Assembly (NCBI RefSeq): GCF_001650875.1
Contig: NZ_LXYI01000021.1
Span: forward strand, 17,558 to 81,557
Direction of reading: 5' to 3'
DNA length: 64,000 bases
From: Sulfitobacter sp. EhC04
GTDB taxonomy: Bacteria > Pseudomonadota > Alphaproteobacteria > Rhodobacterales > Rhodobacteraceae
A model generated the notes under the pieces. The model saw only the letters and a program-made list of their open reading frames with translations, was not told where the DNA came from and did no database searches. The position numbers and the translations under genes were made by a program. Shown in pieces: positions 33,068 through 42,128 of this stretch (its first letter is position 1; the number at the start of each line of letters is the position of its first letter).

Positions 33068-35410
33068 TCACTCGCCGTAGGGAATCCAGATGTTCTTGAC
33101 CTCGGTCGCGGCCTGAAGAAACGCTTTGCCTTCGCCGTCGCCCCCCATCCAGTCGCGGGCAAAGCCGTTGTTCACCCATGTCCGCTTGATGTTCGACGCG
33201 GCCCCTTTCTCCACGACCTTGCTGAATTCTCCCGCCCCGAAGGACCAGACCGCATCCACATCCATATGCCGCGCCATCGTGTCGGCGACATCCGCATGTG
33301 GCCCGGTCAGGATGTTCACCACACCCGCAGGCACATCGGAGGTTTCCAGCACCTGCACGAAATCCGTGGCCGACAGCGGATAGGGTTCCGACGCGGCAAG
33401 GATCACGCGGTTGCCCATCGCCATCGCCGGCCCCATGACCGAGATCAGACCCAGCAGCGGTGCCTCTGCTGGGCAAAGCGCCGCGATCACACCCACCGGT
33501 TCCTTCATCGCCATCGCCACGCCCCGGATCGGCACACCATGCACCTGGCCATCATATTTGTCGGCCCAGGCGGCATAGGTGAACAGCCGCCTGATGCTTG
33601 CCTCCACCTCTTTCGCGCCGGACTTGCCGCCCTGCATCGCATCCAGACGGGCCGCGAATTCATCCGCCCGCGCGGCCAGGTTCTCTGCCATGTAATAGAT
33701 GATCTGCGCCCGCAGGTGGCCGGTGGTCTTGCCCCAGCCCTTTGCGGCCTGCGCCGCCTCCACCGCGTTGCGCACATCCTTGCGGTTGGCAAGGCTCGCA
33801 TGCCCCAGCAGCGCACCGTTCCTGCCCCAGACCGGGGCCGAATAGCCCCCATCGGGCCGCGCCTGCTTGCCCCCGATATAAAGCTTCGCCGTCCGGTCGA
33901 TCGGGTCCTGCGGCGCGCCTTCGCCGCTGTGGGGCTCGATCTCTTTCAGCGGCTTGGGCGCTGATCTGGGCCGTGTATAGGCCGCCAGCCCTTCCCAGCC
34001 CCCCTCGCGGCCAAAGCCGCTTTCGCGCACCCCGCCGAAACCGGCGGCGGCATCCATCAGGTTGGTGCCATTGATCCAGACGATCCCCGCCGCAAGCTGC
34101 GGGGCCACGTCCAGCGCGAGGTTGATGTTCTCCGACCACAGCGTCGCTGCCAGCCCGTAGCGCGTGTTGTTTGCAAGCTGCACCGCCTCCGCAGGCGTGC
34201 GGAAGGTGGTCGAGACCAGCACAGGGCCAAAGATTTCCTCCTGCATCAGCACATCCGCCGGGTTCAGCCCGGTGATCAGCGTCGGCGGGTAATAGCAGCC
34301 GTTTTCCGGCAGCGCGGCATCCGCGACAAAGCGTTCGCCCGCGGTATTCGCCGCCACCATCTCGGTCACCGATTTCAACTGCACCGGATCAACCAGCGTG
34401 CCCACGTCGATGCTCTTGTCCAGCGGGTCACCGACCCGCAGCTTGGCCATGCGCGCCCGCAGCTTGGCATAAAATGCCTCCGCCACCGGTTCATGCACCA
34501 GCAGGCGCGAGCCCGCACAGCAGACCTGCCCCTGGTTGAACCAGATCGCATCCACCAGCCCCTCGACCGCCGAATCCAGATCGGCGTCATCAAAGACGAT
34601 GTAGGGCGACTTGCCGCCCAGCTCCAGCGTCAGCGCCTTGCCACTGCCTGCTGTCGCCTCGCGGATGCGCCGACCCACGGGCGTCGAGCCGGTAAAGGCG
34701 ATCTTGTCCACGTCAGCATTCACGATCATCTCGCCCACGGCGCCATCGCCGGTGACGATGTTCACCACGCCGCGTGGCAGCCCCGCCTGACGGCAGATAT
34801 CCGCGAACAGCAATGCGGTCAGCGAGGTATATTCCGCAGGCTTCAGCACCACGGTATTGCCCATCGCCAATGCGGGCGCGACCTTCCAGGCCAGCATCAG
34901 CAGCGGAAAGTTCCAGGGGATGATCTGGCCGCAGACACCCAGCGCCTGCGCGTCGGGCAATTCGCTTTCCATCAGCTGCGCCATGCCCGCATGGTAATAG
35001 AAATGCCGCTGCGCCAGCGGCACGTCGATATCGCGCGCTTCGCGGATCGGCTTGCCGTTGTCCAGCACCTCCAGCACCGCGAACAGGCGGCTGTGCTTCT
35101 GCATCAGCCGCGCCAGCGCATAAAGATACCGCGCCCGACCATGCCCGCCCAGCTTTTCCCACTTCGGCTGCGCCCTGCGCGCGGCCTTCACCGCTGTCTC
35201 CACATCCGCCTGCGTCGCCTGCGTGAGCGTTGCCAGCACTTCGCCCGTGGCCGGGTTGGTGCTGTCGAACCCCTTGCCGGGGTCGGTAAAGGCACCGTCG
35301 ATGAAATGGCCGAACCGGCTGCCTTGGTCGACCAGCCACGCGAGCGCATCGGCCGCGGATTCAGGGGCCGGTCCGTAGTCCATGGTTTCGAAGATTTCAG
35401 AGACGGTCAT
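33068..35410 (-). CDS. Two-domain aldehyde dehydrogenase family protein
   Basis: The 780-residue protein has a complete N-terminal aldehyde dehydrogenase domain (residues about 40-490) with N167 in PWNFP, E263 in ELGGKSP and catalytic C297 in NQGQVCCAGSR. A second, shorter ALDH-like domain (about 500-780) lacks a catalytic cysteine and is probably structural. It sits behind deoC in one minus-strand operon, 61 bp downstream. It would then oxidise the acetaldehyde released by deoxyribose-phosphate aldolase, or a related aldehyde, with NAD(P). A LacI-type operator-like palindrome lies in the 61-bp gap. Confidence 0.9.
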   Translation of the reverse strand: MTVSEIFETMDYGPAPESAADALAWLVDQGSRFGHFIDGAFTDPGKGFDSTNPATGEVLATLTQATQADVETAVKAARRAQPKWEKLGGHGRARYLYALARLMQKHSRLFAVLEVLDNGKPIREARDIDVPLAQRHFYYHAGMAQLMESELPDAQALGVCGQIIPWNFPLLMLAWKVAPALAMGNTVVLKPAEYTSLTALLFADICRQAGLPRGVVNIVTGDGAVGEMIVNADVDKIAFTGSTPVGRRIREATAGSGKALTLELGGKSPYIVFDDADLDSAVEGLVDAIWFNQGQVCCAGSRLLVHEPVAEAFYAKLRARMAKLRVGDPLDKSIDVGTLVDPVQLKSVTEMVAANTAGERFVADAALPENGCYYPPTLITGLNPADVLMQEEIFGPVLVSTTFRTPAEAVQLANNTRYGLAATLWSENINLALDVAPQLAAGIVWINGTNLMDAAAGFGGVRESGFGREGGWEGLAAYTRPRSAPKPLKEIEPHSGEGAPQDPIDRTAKLYIGGKQARPDGGYSAPVWGRNGALLGHASLANRKDVRNAVEAAQAAKGWGKTTGHLRAQIIYYMAENLAARADEFAARLDAMQGGKSGAKEVEASIRRLFTYAAWADKYDGQVHGVPIRGVAMAMKEPVGVIAALCPAEAPLLGLISVMGPAMAMGNRVILAASEPYPLSATDFVQVLETSDVPAGVVNILTGPHADVADTMARHMDVDAVWSFGAGEFSKVVEKGAASNIKRTWVNNGFARDWMGGDGEGKAFLQAATEVKNIWIPYGE

Positions 35411-35434
35411 ATGCGCCCCTTTCCCGTTAATATT

Positions 35435-35450
35435 TTGTAAACGATTTCAA
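35435..35450. promoter_or_regulatory. LacI-type operator-like palindrome upstream of ALDH gene
   Basis: TTGTAAACGATTTCAA is a 16-bp near-palindrome around a central CG, the usual form of LacI-family operators. It lies about 25 bp upstream of the ALDH start codon. The regulator is not encoded nearby. Confidence 0.4.
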
Positions 35451-35453
35451 CAA

Positions 35454-35471
35454 GGTAACCCATGGGTTACC
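35454..35471. repeat. Perfect 18-bp palindrome after deoC
   Basis: GGTAACCCATGGGTTACC is perfectly self-complementary and starts right at the deoC stop codon. It could form a cruciform or RNA hairpin, or bind a regulator, between deoC and the ALDH gene. Confidence 0.5.
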
Positions 35472-36485
35472 CTAGCTTGTCGCGTGGCGATAGCCCGCCG
35501 AATAATTGCCGGTGACGTGATGGTCCAACTGCCGCTCGATGTCATTGAGCAGCGATGACGCGCCAAAGCGGAACAGATCGGGCTGCAACCAGCGGTCGCC
35601 CAATTCTTCCTTCATCAGCGCCAGATAGGTGATCGCATCCTTGGCCTTGGAGATCCCGCCCGCCGGTTTGTAGCCGATGCGGACGCCGGTGCGCTCGAAA
35701 TAATCGCGGATCGCACGGATCATCACCAGGCTGACCGGCAGGGTGGCGTTGACGCCTTCCTTGCCGGTCGAGGTCTTGATGAAATCGGCCCCCGCCATCA
35801 TGCAGACCAGGCTGGCCCGCGCGACGTTGCGCAGGGTGCCCAGTTCGCCGGTGGCCAGGATCGCCTTGACATGGGCATCGCCGCAGGCCTCCCGCATCGC
35901 GCGCATCTCGTCATAGAGCGCCTGCCAGTCGCCCGACAGCACATGGCGGCGCGAAATCACGATGTCGATCTCGCTGGCCCCTGCCGCGACGCTCATCTCG
36001 ATCTCCTTCAGGCGCAGCTCGAAGGGCGATAGCCCGGCAGGAAACCCGGTGGAAACAGCGGCGACCGGAATGCCGGTGCCTGCCAGCGCCGCGACGGCGG
36101 GCGCGATCATCTCGTGATAGACGCAGACCGCCCCGGTGGTGATCGGCCCCATGCCCAGCGCCTTCAGCAGGGCAGGGGCCACAGGCTGGCGCGCCTTGGC
36201 GCAAAGCCGCTCAACCCGGCGCGCGGTGTCGTCGCCCGACAGGGTGGTAAGGTCGATACAGGTGATGGCACGCAGCAGCCAGGCCGCCTGATGCGCCTTT
36301 TTCAGTGACCGGCGCGCAGGCAGGCTGGCGGCCCGGCGTTCGATCGCAGAGGTGTTCGCGCGCGCAGACAGCACCCAGTTCAGGTCCAGCGGCATCCCCG
36401 GATTGCGCGGCAGGGTAACCTGCGGCAGATGCGTCTGGCCGGTGCTCACGAGGGGGGTCTGGGACGGGGCTAGCGGCTGTGCCAT
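35472..36485 (-). CDS. deoC: Deoxyribose-phosphate aldolase DeoC
   Basis: A 337-residue class I aldolase. The Schiff-base lysine is in ADFIKTSTGKEG, the second active lysine in GYKPAGGIS, and the conserved Asp in EIDIVISR. It cleaves 2-deoxyribose 5-phosphate to acetaldehyde and glyceraldehyde 3-phosphate. The start at 36485 follows GGAGAG. An N-terminal extension of about 80 residues, compared with E. coli DeoC, is common in alphaproteobacteria. It is the first gene of an operon with the two-domain aldehyde dehydrogenase, which could remove the acetaldehyde. Confidence 0.95.
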   Translation of the reverse strand: MAQPLAPSQTPLVSTGQTHLPQVTLPRNPGMPLDLNWVLSARANTSAIERRAASLPARRSLKKAHQAAWLLRAITCIDLTTLSGDDTARRVERLCAKARQPVAPALLKALGMGPITTGAVCVYHEMIAPAVAALAGTGIPVAAVSTGFPAGLSPFELRLKEIEMSVAAGASEIDIVISRRHVLSGDWQALYDEMRAMREACGDAHVKAILATGELGTLRNVARASLVCMMAGADFIKTSTGKEGVNATLPVSLVMIRAIRDYFERTGVRIGYKPAGGISKAKDAITYLALMKEELGDRWLQPDLFRFGASSLLNDIERQLDHHVTGNYSAGYRHATS

Positions 36486-36652
36486 CGGGGCTCTCCGGTT
36501 CGGGTCAGATCGTGAAGGTGCCACGCCTGCGCCCCCTTTGGCAAGCGCTGCTGCCGCCACGTCCTCTGCGGGAAAACTGCACGAACCGACCCTTTCATCT
36601 GCACATCACACAGGCATCAAAGCCCGGAATAAACAGAACGAGGGCAAGAGAC

Positions 36653-38134
36653 ATGAAGACCTTTTTGATCCGGGGCGTGCCGATGGCAATGCAGCAGGAT
36701 GGTTGGTGGCTGAACGCACCACCGGCAGAACCGGCGCAGGGGCAGGGCCGGACAGCGCAGGGAACGCTCTGGCGCGCAGGGTTTCTGGTGATACTGCTGG
36801 CGCTGGGCGATCTACTGGTCTGGCAGGCCACGCCGGGGCTGTCGCTGGCGGTTTTCGCCATGGCAATGGTTGTCGCGGCAGTGACAGCAGCGGGCGGGAT
36901 GACGGCACGGCGGGGCATGGTGGTGGGGGCGGGCAGCCTGCTGGCCTTCCTGCCGCTGGCCGAACTGGTGCAGCCCTTGTCCTTTGCCATCGCGGTTGCG
37001 GGTGGATCGGCGGTCTTTGCGGCCATCGCGGGGCTGAGGCCGGAGCAGATCCTGCGGGCGATGCTGCGGCTCTGGCCCTTGGGGATGCAGCAGACGGTGC
37101 AGGACGGGGCAGAGGCGCTGGGCCGACCTGACTCCGTGCAGGTTTCAAACTGGGTGCAGCGCGCCTTGATGCGCTGGCTGGTGCCGGTCGCGCTGGGTCT
37201 TGTCTTTGTCGGCCTGCTGCTGATGGCAAACCCGGTTGCCGACCGCTGGCTGGCAGAGGTCACGTCGCGGGACCTGACCCTGCCCGCCGCCGACCGGATC
37301 GGTTTCTGGCTCTGCCTGTTGCCGCTGGTCTGGACCGGGCTGCGCCTGCCCGCGATGCGCGAAAGGCTGGGTGCGGCCCCGGCAGCCGCCCGCATGGGGC
37401 CGGGGCGTGAAGGGCTGATCAACCCCGGCTCGACCGTGCGCGCGCTGATCCTGTTCAATGCGGTCTTTGCGGTGCAGACGGTTCTGGATGTGGTTTATCT
37501 CTATGGCGGTGTCGGCCTGCCGGAGGGGATTTCCCATGCCGAATATGCGCACCGGGGGGCCTATCCGCTGGTGGTGACCGGGCTGCTCGCCGGGGGCTTT
37601 GCTCTGATGACGCGGCGCTGGGTTCTGGGCGACCGGGCATTGCGCGTGCTTTTGCTGCTCTGGGTGGCACAAAATGTGGCGCTCGTGGTGTCGTCGCTGG
37701 TGCGGCTGGACCTTTATGTCAGCGTCTACGGGTTGACCCACCTGCGGCTGGCGGCCGGTATCTGGATGGGGCTGACCGCTGCCGGGCTGGCGCTGATCTT
37801 CTGGCAGGTCTGCGCGGGGCGGAACAACCGCTGGCTGGTGCTGCGCGGCGGCGGGCTGTCGGTGGCGGTGCTTTATGCCTGCGCCTTTGTCAGCTTTGAC
37901 GCCATGATCGCGCGCTATAACCTGAGCCATCCGGTGCGCCAGGACCCCAGCTATCTGTGCGCGCTGGGCGATGCCGCGCGTCCGGTGATTGCCGGTTTCG
38001 AGATCACGCAGCGGCGCAGCATCTGCCCCGGCACCCACCGCATCGCGAGCCCGCGTGACTGGCGCGAATGGGGCTTTCGCAACGCGCGCGCCCGCAATAG
38101 CCTTGCCACCATCCTAGCAAAGGCCCCGCGATGA
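36653..38134 (+). CDS. DUF4173/DUF4153-type polytopic membrane protein
   Basis: The 493-residue product has about eleven to twelve predicted membrane helices, with a DUF4173-like block near GSTVRALILFNAVFAVQTVL (residues about 258-277). The last 100 residues are soluble-looking and hold a few cysteines (SYLCALGD, SICPGTH). I chose the ATG at 36653, preceded by GAGGGCAAGAG. Function is unknown. Its stop overlaps the response-regulator start by 4 bp, so it is translated with a two-component system and may be its sensor partner or target. Confidence 0.8.
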   Translation: MKTFLIRGVPMAMQQDGWWLNAPPAEPAQGQGRTAQGTLWRAGFLVILLALGDLLVWQATPGLSLAVFAMAMVVAAVTAAGGMTARRGMVVGAGSLLAFLPLAELVQPLSFAIAVAGGSAVFAAIAGLRPEQILRAMLRLWPLGMQQTVQDGAEALGRPDSVQVSNWVQRALMRWLVPVALGLVFVGLLLMANPVADRWLAEVTSRDLTLPAADRIGFWLCLLPLVWTGLRLPAMRERLGAAPAAARMGPGREGLINPGSTVRALILFNAVFAVQTVLDVVYLYGGVGLPEGISHAEYAHRGAYPLVVTGLLAGGFALMTRRWVLGDRALRVLLLLWVAQNVALVVSSLVRLDLYVSVYGLTHLRLAAGIWMGLTAAGLALIFWQVCAGRNNRWLVLRGGGLSVAVLYACAFVSFDAMIARYNLSHPVRQDPSYLCALGDAARPVIAGFEITQRRSICPGTHRIASPRDWREWGFRNARARNSLATILAKAPR

Positions 38135-38838
38135 CTGCGCCCCAAATCCTGCCCCATATCCTGATCGTCGACGACGACCCCCAGATCCGCACCGTGCTGC
38201 GCATGGCGCTGGACAAGGCCGGGATGACCAGTGACGCGGCGGGCGACGGCGACGAAGGGCTGAGCAAGGCAAGGTCCGGGCGCTATGACCTGATCATTCT
38301 CGACATCGGATTGCCGCAGATGGACGGTCTGGCCCTGTGCCGGACCCTGCGCCAGACCGACCAGACCCCGGTGCTGTTCCTGACCGCGCGGGATGATGAG
38401 ATCGACCGGGTGCTGGGGTTCGAGCTGGGCGGGGACGATTACGTCAGCAAGCCGTTTTCCCCCCGCGAGTTGACCGCGCGGATCACGGCGATTCTCAAAC
38501 GCAGCGGCGGCAGGCCAGTGGAAAAGGACCAGAGCCTCACGCGGGGTGTGTTGACACTTGATAGGGGGCGTCACACCTGCGCGGTTGCGGGGCAGGTCGT
38601 GTCCCTGACCGCGCGGGAGATGGGGATACTGAGCCATCTGATGGTCCGCCCCGATCAGGTCCTGCCGCGCCCGGCGCTGACCGATGCGGTCTATGGCGCG
38701 CATGTCCATGTGTCGGACCGCACGCTGGACAGCCACCTGCGCAACCTGCGCGCCAAACTGGCCGATGCAGGCTGCGCGGATGCCATCGAGACGGTGCATG
38801 GCGTCGGGATCAGGTTGGGCCCATGTCAAGGCAGGTAA
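38131..38838 (+). CDS. OmpR-family response regulator
   Basis: This 235-residue protein has a receiver domain (residues 8-122) with phospho-acceptor D58 in LIILDIGLPQMDG, the acidic pair D15/D16 and Lys in SKPFSPREL. A C-terminal OmpR/PhoB winged helix follows (about 140-232) with HVSDRTLDSHLRNLRAKL. It overlaps the membrane-protein gene upstream by 4 bp and the histidine kinase gene by 16 bp. All three are therefore one translational unit. The target genes are not visible. Confidence 0.95.
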   Translation: MTAPQILPHILIVDDDPQIRTVLRMALDKAGMTSDAAGDGDEGLSKARSGRYDLIILDIGLPQMDGLALCRTLRQTDQTPVLFLTARDDEIDRVLGFELGGDDYVSKPFSPRELTARITAILKRSGGRPVEKDQSLTRGVLTLDRGRHTCAVAGQVVSLTAREMGILSHLMVRPDQVLPRPALTDAVYGAHVHVSDRTLDSHLRNLRAKLADAGCADAIETVHGVGIRLGPCQGR

Positions 38839-39761
38839 GGCGCAAATGGCGGCCACCCCTTGCGCTGATCGTGATCGGGGCGATGGCGGGGATTGTCGCG
38901 GTGCCGGTCCTGGGCCTGACCTATTTCAGGGTTGCAGGGAACGTGCTGGGCTGGGCGGAAACCGCCTGGCTGATCCTTTGGGTGGCATTGGCGTCGGCGG
39001 GGATACTGGGGTTCCTGCTGTGGCGGCTGGTGTTGCGCCCGGTGACGGCGCTGACTGCCCATGCCCGCGACATGAAGGCGGGCCGCGCCGGAACGCCGCC
39101 CGCGCATTTCGGCACGCCGGAATTTTCGGAACTGGGGCAAAGCGTGATCGACATGGGGGCCACCCTGCACAACCGCGCGGCGACGATGCGCGCCTATGCG
39201 GATCACGTCACCCATGAGATGAAATCGCCGCTGACCGCCATCACCGGCGCCGCCGAATTGCTGGAGGATGCCACCGGGGAGGAGCGCAGGGCGCTGATCG
39301 CCACAATTGCGGGGTCTGCCGCCCGGATGGATCACCTGCTGCGTGACCTGCGCCGCCATGCGGCGGCGGGACTGGCGCGCGAGGGCGGCGAGGTGCTGCT
39401 GTCGGTGGCCGCAACACAGGTGAGCGGGGTCGCGGTTGTTCTGCGCCGCGACGGCAAGGTGCCGATGCCGCCGGACGATCTGGGGGCGGTGCTGGAACAA
39501 TTGACGCAGAACGCGGTCAGCCATGGGGCGGATCGGGTCAGCCTGGACTGGGAGGCCGGGAAACTGTCGATCGCGGACAATGGTTCTGGCGTGGCACCGG
39601 GCGACCGGGACCGGATGTTCGATCCCTTCTTTACCACCACCCGCGCGCAGGGCGGGACCGGCATGGGCCTTGCCATCGTGCGGGCGCTGATCGGGGCGCA
39701 TGGCGGCACCATCGCCCATGTGCCGACGCAAAAAGGGGCAGTTTTCGAGATATCCTTCTGA
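38823..39761 (+). CDS. Sensor histidine kinase, two membrane segments
   Basis: A 312-residue inner-membrane kinase with helices at about 12-34 and 47-69 and only a 12-residue periplasmic loop, so it can hardly bind a ligand outside. A HAMP-like linker follows. The H-box is HVTHEMKSPLTAI with phosphorylatable H131. The ATP-binding domain shows the N-box LTQNAVSHGAD, IADNGSGVAPGD and GGTGMGLAIV. The tiny external loop suggests sensing through another membrane protein; the co-translated DUF4173-like protein is the obvious candidate. Confidence 0.95.
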   Translation: MSRQVRRKWRPPLALIVIGAMAGIVAVPVLGLTYFRVAGNVLGWAETAWLILWVALASAGILGFLLWRLVLRPVTALTAHARDMKAGRAGTPPAHFGTPEFSELGQSVIDMGATLHNRAATMRAYADHVTHEMKSPLTAITGAAELLEDATGEERRALIATIAGSAARMDHLLRDLRRHAAAGLAREGGEVLLSVAATQVSGVAVVLRRDGKVPMPPDDLGAVLEQLTQNAVSHGADRVSLDWEAGKLSIADNGSGVAPGDRDRMFDPFFTTTRAQGGTGMGLAIVRALIGAHGGTIAHVPTQKGAVFEISF

Positions 39762-40286
39762 GGGGAGGCTTGCGTTGGCGGAAAGACATGAGACTGGCTG
39801 AGTGTCAGATGTCAGGCAAAACCGACTTTGTGTCACATTGCTGACTCAGCTCTCCGGAACGGCGTGCAAGGCGGGCGTTCGGAAAGAGCGCAATGTGACG
39901 TGAGGTGCAAGTCGGGGGTCGCCCGACCGGGAGGGCGTTCCAAACCTATGTGTGGCGGGAAGCGTCTCAACCCGCTGTCCGGGTCATGTGATGGCCGTGG
40001 TCGCAAAATCGCCCTCCGGGGGGAGGTCGGGCGATGCCCGGCTTGCGCCGGGCGGGGCGTTTGAGGGGGTAGGCAATGCTATGACAGGACAGCAGGCGCG
40101 AACCCTTCCCCCCGCGCGGAGTCGAGGCCGCAGGCCGCCGCGCATCGCCGCACCATAGCCCTGCGATGGCCCGGCGCCTTCGGCTTGTTCCGGGCTTTGC
40201 CGGGCACGGTCGGTTGACGAGATTCAGAAAATCCGTGGGCACGAGCCGCTTTCGCAGGACATTCGGTAAACAGAGTCCGCTTAAGA

Positions 40287-40303
40287 TTGCGAATAATTCG
40301 CAA
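40287..40303. promoter_or_regulatory. Mur/Fur-type operator upstream of sitABCD
   Basis: TTGCGAATAATTCGCAA is a 17-bp perfect palindrome around one base, the pattern of manganese-uptake-regulator (Mur, Fur-family) boxes in alphaproteobacteria. A second half-site, TTGCGAATCGC, lies at 40318-40328 inside the promoter. It is 41 bp before the sitA start. Confidence 0.65.
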
Positions 40304-40308
40304 CTGTA

Positions 40309-40337
40309 TTGACTTAGTTGCGAATCGCTCTCATATA
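40309..40337 (+). promoter_or_regulatory. Candidate sigma-70 promoter of sitABCD
   Basis: TTGACT (40309-40314) and CATATA (40332-40337) are spaced by 17 bases. The promoter overlaps the second half-site of the Mur-type operator, so repressor binding would block polymerase when manganese is plentiful. Confidence 0.5.
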
Positions 40338-40343
40338 GAAATC

Positions 40344-41324
40344 ATGAAAAACATGATGAACAGTTTCGCCCTGACCCGCCGCGCCACCCTGATGGGGGGG
40401 CTTGCCCTGATGGCCACTGCACCCGCCCTGCGCGCGGCAGGCGTGCTGGACGTTGTTGCCACAACAGGCATGATCGCCGATGGCGTGCGCCGTGTCGGGG
40501 GGGATGCGGTGACCGTCCGGGCCCTGATGGGGCCGGGCGTCGACCCGCATGGATACCGTCAGACCCGCAGTGACATTGTTGCGATGACCCGCGCCGACCT
40601 GACCCTGTGGCACGGTCTGTTCCTTGAGGCGCAGATGGAACGGTTCTTTGAAGAACTGGGCGGCAAGCGCCGCGTCGTTGCGGTGGCCGAGGCGCTGGAC
40701 AAGGGCCGGTTGCTGGAACATGCGGACTACGCAGGGCGCTATGACCCGCACGTCTGGATGGCACCTGATATCTGGACCGACGTGGTGACGGAGATTGCCC
40801 GCGCCCTGACCGAGGCGCGCCCCGACATGGCGGAAGAGTTCGCCGCGAACGCCGCCGGCTACCGCGAGGAGCTTGCGGCACTGTCGACCTATGCTGGTGA
40901 GGCGGTGGCCATGGTGCCGAAAGAGACCCGCGTGCTGGTCACGGCGCATGATGCCTTCAGCTATTTCGGGCGGGCCTATGATTTCGAGGTGATCGGGATT
41001 CAGGGTATCTCTACCAACTCGGAGGCGGGGCTGAACCGGATATCAGAGCTTGTCGATGTGCTGGTCGAGCGAAAGATCGGCGCTGTCTTTGTCGAGACTT
41101 CCGTGTCCGACCGCAACATGCGTGCGCTGATCGAAGGTGCTGCGGCACGGGGCCACGAGGTTGTCATCGGCGGATCGCTTTATTCCGACGCGATGGGGCA
41201 GGAAGGCACCTATGAGGGCACCTATATCGGCATGATCGACCATAACGTGACCACCATCGCCCGTGCATTGGGTGCCGATCTGTCACCCGGTGGCATGACC
41301 GGCAGACTGAGCAGCGGTAGCTGA
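40344..41324 (+). CDS. sitA: Manganese/zinc ABC transporter binding protein (SitA/ZnuA family)
   Basis: A 326-residue secreted binding protein, with signal peptide ending near ALRAAGVLD. Metal-ligand regions are GVDPHGYRQTRSD (His), DPHVWMAPD (His), VFVETSVSDRN (Glu) and GGSLYSDAMG (Asp), the His-His-Glu-Asp set typical of manganese-type SitA proteins. There is no long His-rich loop as in ZnuA, which favours manganese. The ATG at 40344 is the first with a signal peptide. It is followed 3 bp later by sitB. The Mur-type box upstream supports manganese control. Confidence 0.93.
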   Translation: MKNMMNSFALTRRATLMGGLALMATAPALRAAGVLDVVATTGMIADGVRRVGGDAVTVRALMGPGVDPHGYRQTRSDIVAMTRADLTLWHGLFLEAQMERFFEELGGKRRVVAVAEALDKGRLLEHADYAGRYDPHVWMAPDIWTDVVTEIARALTEARPDMAEEFAANAAGYREELAALSTYAGEAVAMVPKETRVLVTAHDAFSYFGRAYDFEVIGIQGISTNSEAGLNRISELVDVLVERKIGAVFVETSVSDRNMRALIEGAAARGHEVVIGGSLYSDAMGQEGTYEGTYIGMIDHNVTTIARALGADLSPGGMTGRLSSGS

Positions 41325-41327
41325 GCC

Positions 41328-42128
41328 ATGAGTGTCACCCTGGCAAGTGAACGTCACCCGGAAACAGGGCAGACCAGCCGCGAGGACAGCCCGCTGGCCG
41401 TGCGGGGCATGACCGTGTCCTATGGCCAGAAGCCTGCGGTCTTCTCCGTCGACATGACGGTGGAGCCGGGCAAGATGACGGCCATCATCGGCCCCAACGG
41501 CGCGGGGAAGTCCACGCTGCTCAAGGCCGCGCTGGGCATTCACAAGCCTCTGGCGGGCACCACCACGGTGTTCGGCAAGCCCGTGGGGCAACAGCGGCAC
41601 CGGATCGCCTATGTGCCGCAGCGGGCCAGCGTGGACTGGGATTTTCCGACCCGCGTGATCGACGTGGTGCTGATGGGGCTGTATCCGCAGCTGGGTCTGC
41701 TGGGACGGGTCCGGCCCGCGCATCGGGCGCGGGCAGAGGATTGCCTGACCCGTGTCGGCATGGAGGATTTCGCCGGTCGGCAGATCGGGCAATTGTCCGG
41801 CGGTCAGCAGCAGCGTGTGTTTCTGGCGCGCGCCCTGGCGCAGGATGCGGACCTTTACCTGCTGGATGAACCCTTTGCCGGGGTCGATGCGGCCACCGAA
41901 AAGGCGATCATCGGCGTGCTGAAATCCTTGCGGGATGCGGGCAAGACGGTTGTGGCGGTGCATCATGATCTGTCGACCGTCACGGATTATTTCGACAACG
42001 TCTTTCTGATCAACACCCGCCGCATTGCGGAAGGGCCAGTGAAGACCACCTTTGTCACCGCGAACCTTCAGGATGCCTATGGCGGGCGGCTGGCGGGCGC
42101 GCAGATGGAAGCGCTGGCGTTGTCATGA
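41328..42128 (+). CDS. sitB: Manganese ABC transporter ATP-binding protein SitB
   Basis: This 266-residue ATPase has Walker A GPNGAGKST, signature LSGGQQQR, Walker B LYLLDEPF and the switch HHDLS. It powers uptake through SitC and SitD. The stop overlaps the sitC start by 4 bp. The line-up A-B-C-D with tight spacing indicates a single transcript. Confidence 0.95.
   Translation: MSVTLASERHPETGQTSREDSPLAVRGMTVSYGQKPAVFSVDMTVEPGKMTAIIGPNGAGKSTLLKAALGIHKPLAGTTTVFGKPVGQQRHRIAYVPQRASVDWDFPTRVIDVVLMGLYPQLGLLGRVRPAHRARAEDCLTRVGMEDFAGRQIGQLSGGQQQRVFLARALAQDADLYLLDEPFAGVDAATEKAIIGVLKSLRDAGKTVVAVHHDLSTVTDYFDNVFLINTRRIAEGPVKTTFVTANLQDAYGGRLAGAQMEALALS

Larger units (their letters stand above)
39762..40343. 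other. GC-rich structured non-coding stretch before sitA
   Basis: This stretch of nearly 0.6 kb is full of short self-complementary GC blocks (for example around 39915-39935, 40015-40060 and 40120-40200). It has no credible gene. Frames on the minus strand give repetitive Arg/Ala/Pro-rich products, which I take for spurious frames over a dispersed intergenic repeat. The last 60 bp hold the sit promoter and operator. Confidence 0.4.

Noticed and set aside
39842..40080. Possible riboswitch or group II intron remnant (GTGAGGTGCAAGTC and GC-rich stems)
   Set aside because: No cobalamin-type core, no intron domain V and no downstream gene of a fitting type; by-eye likeness only.
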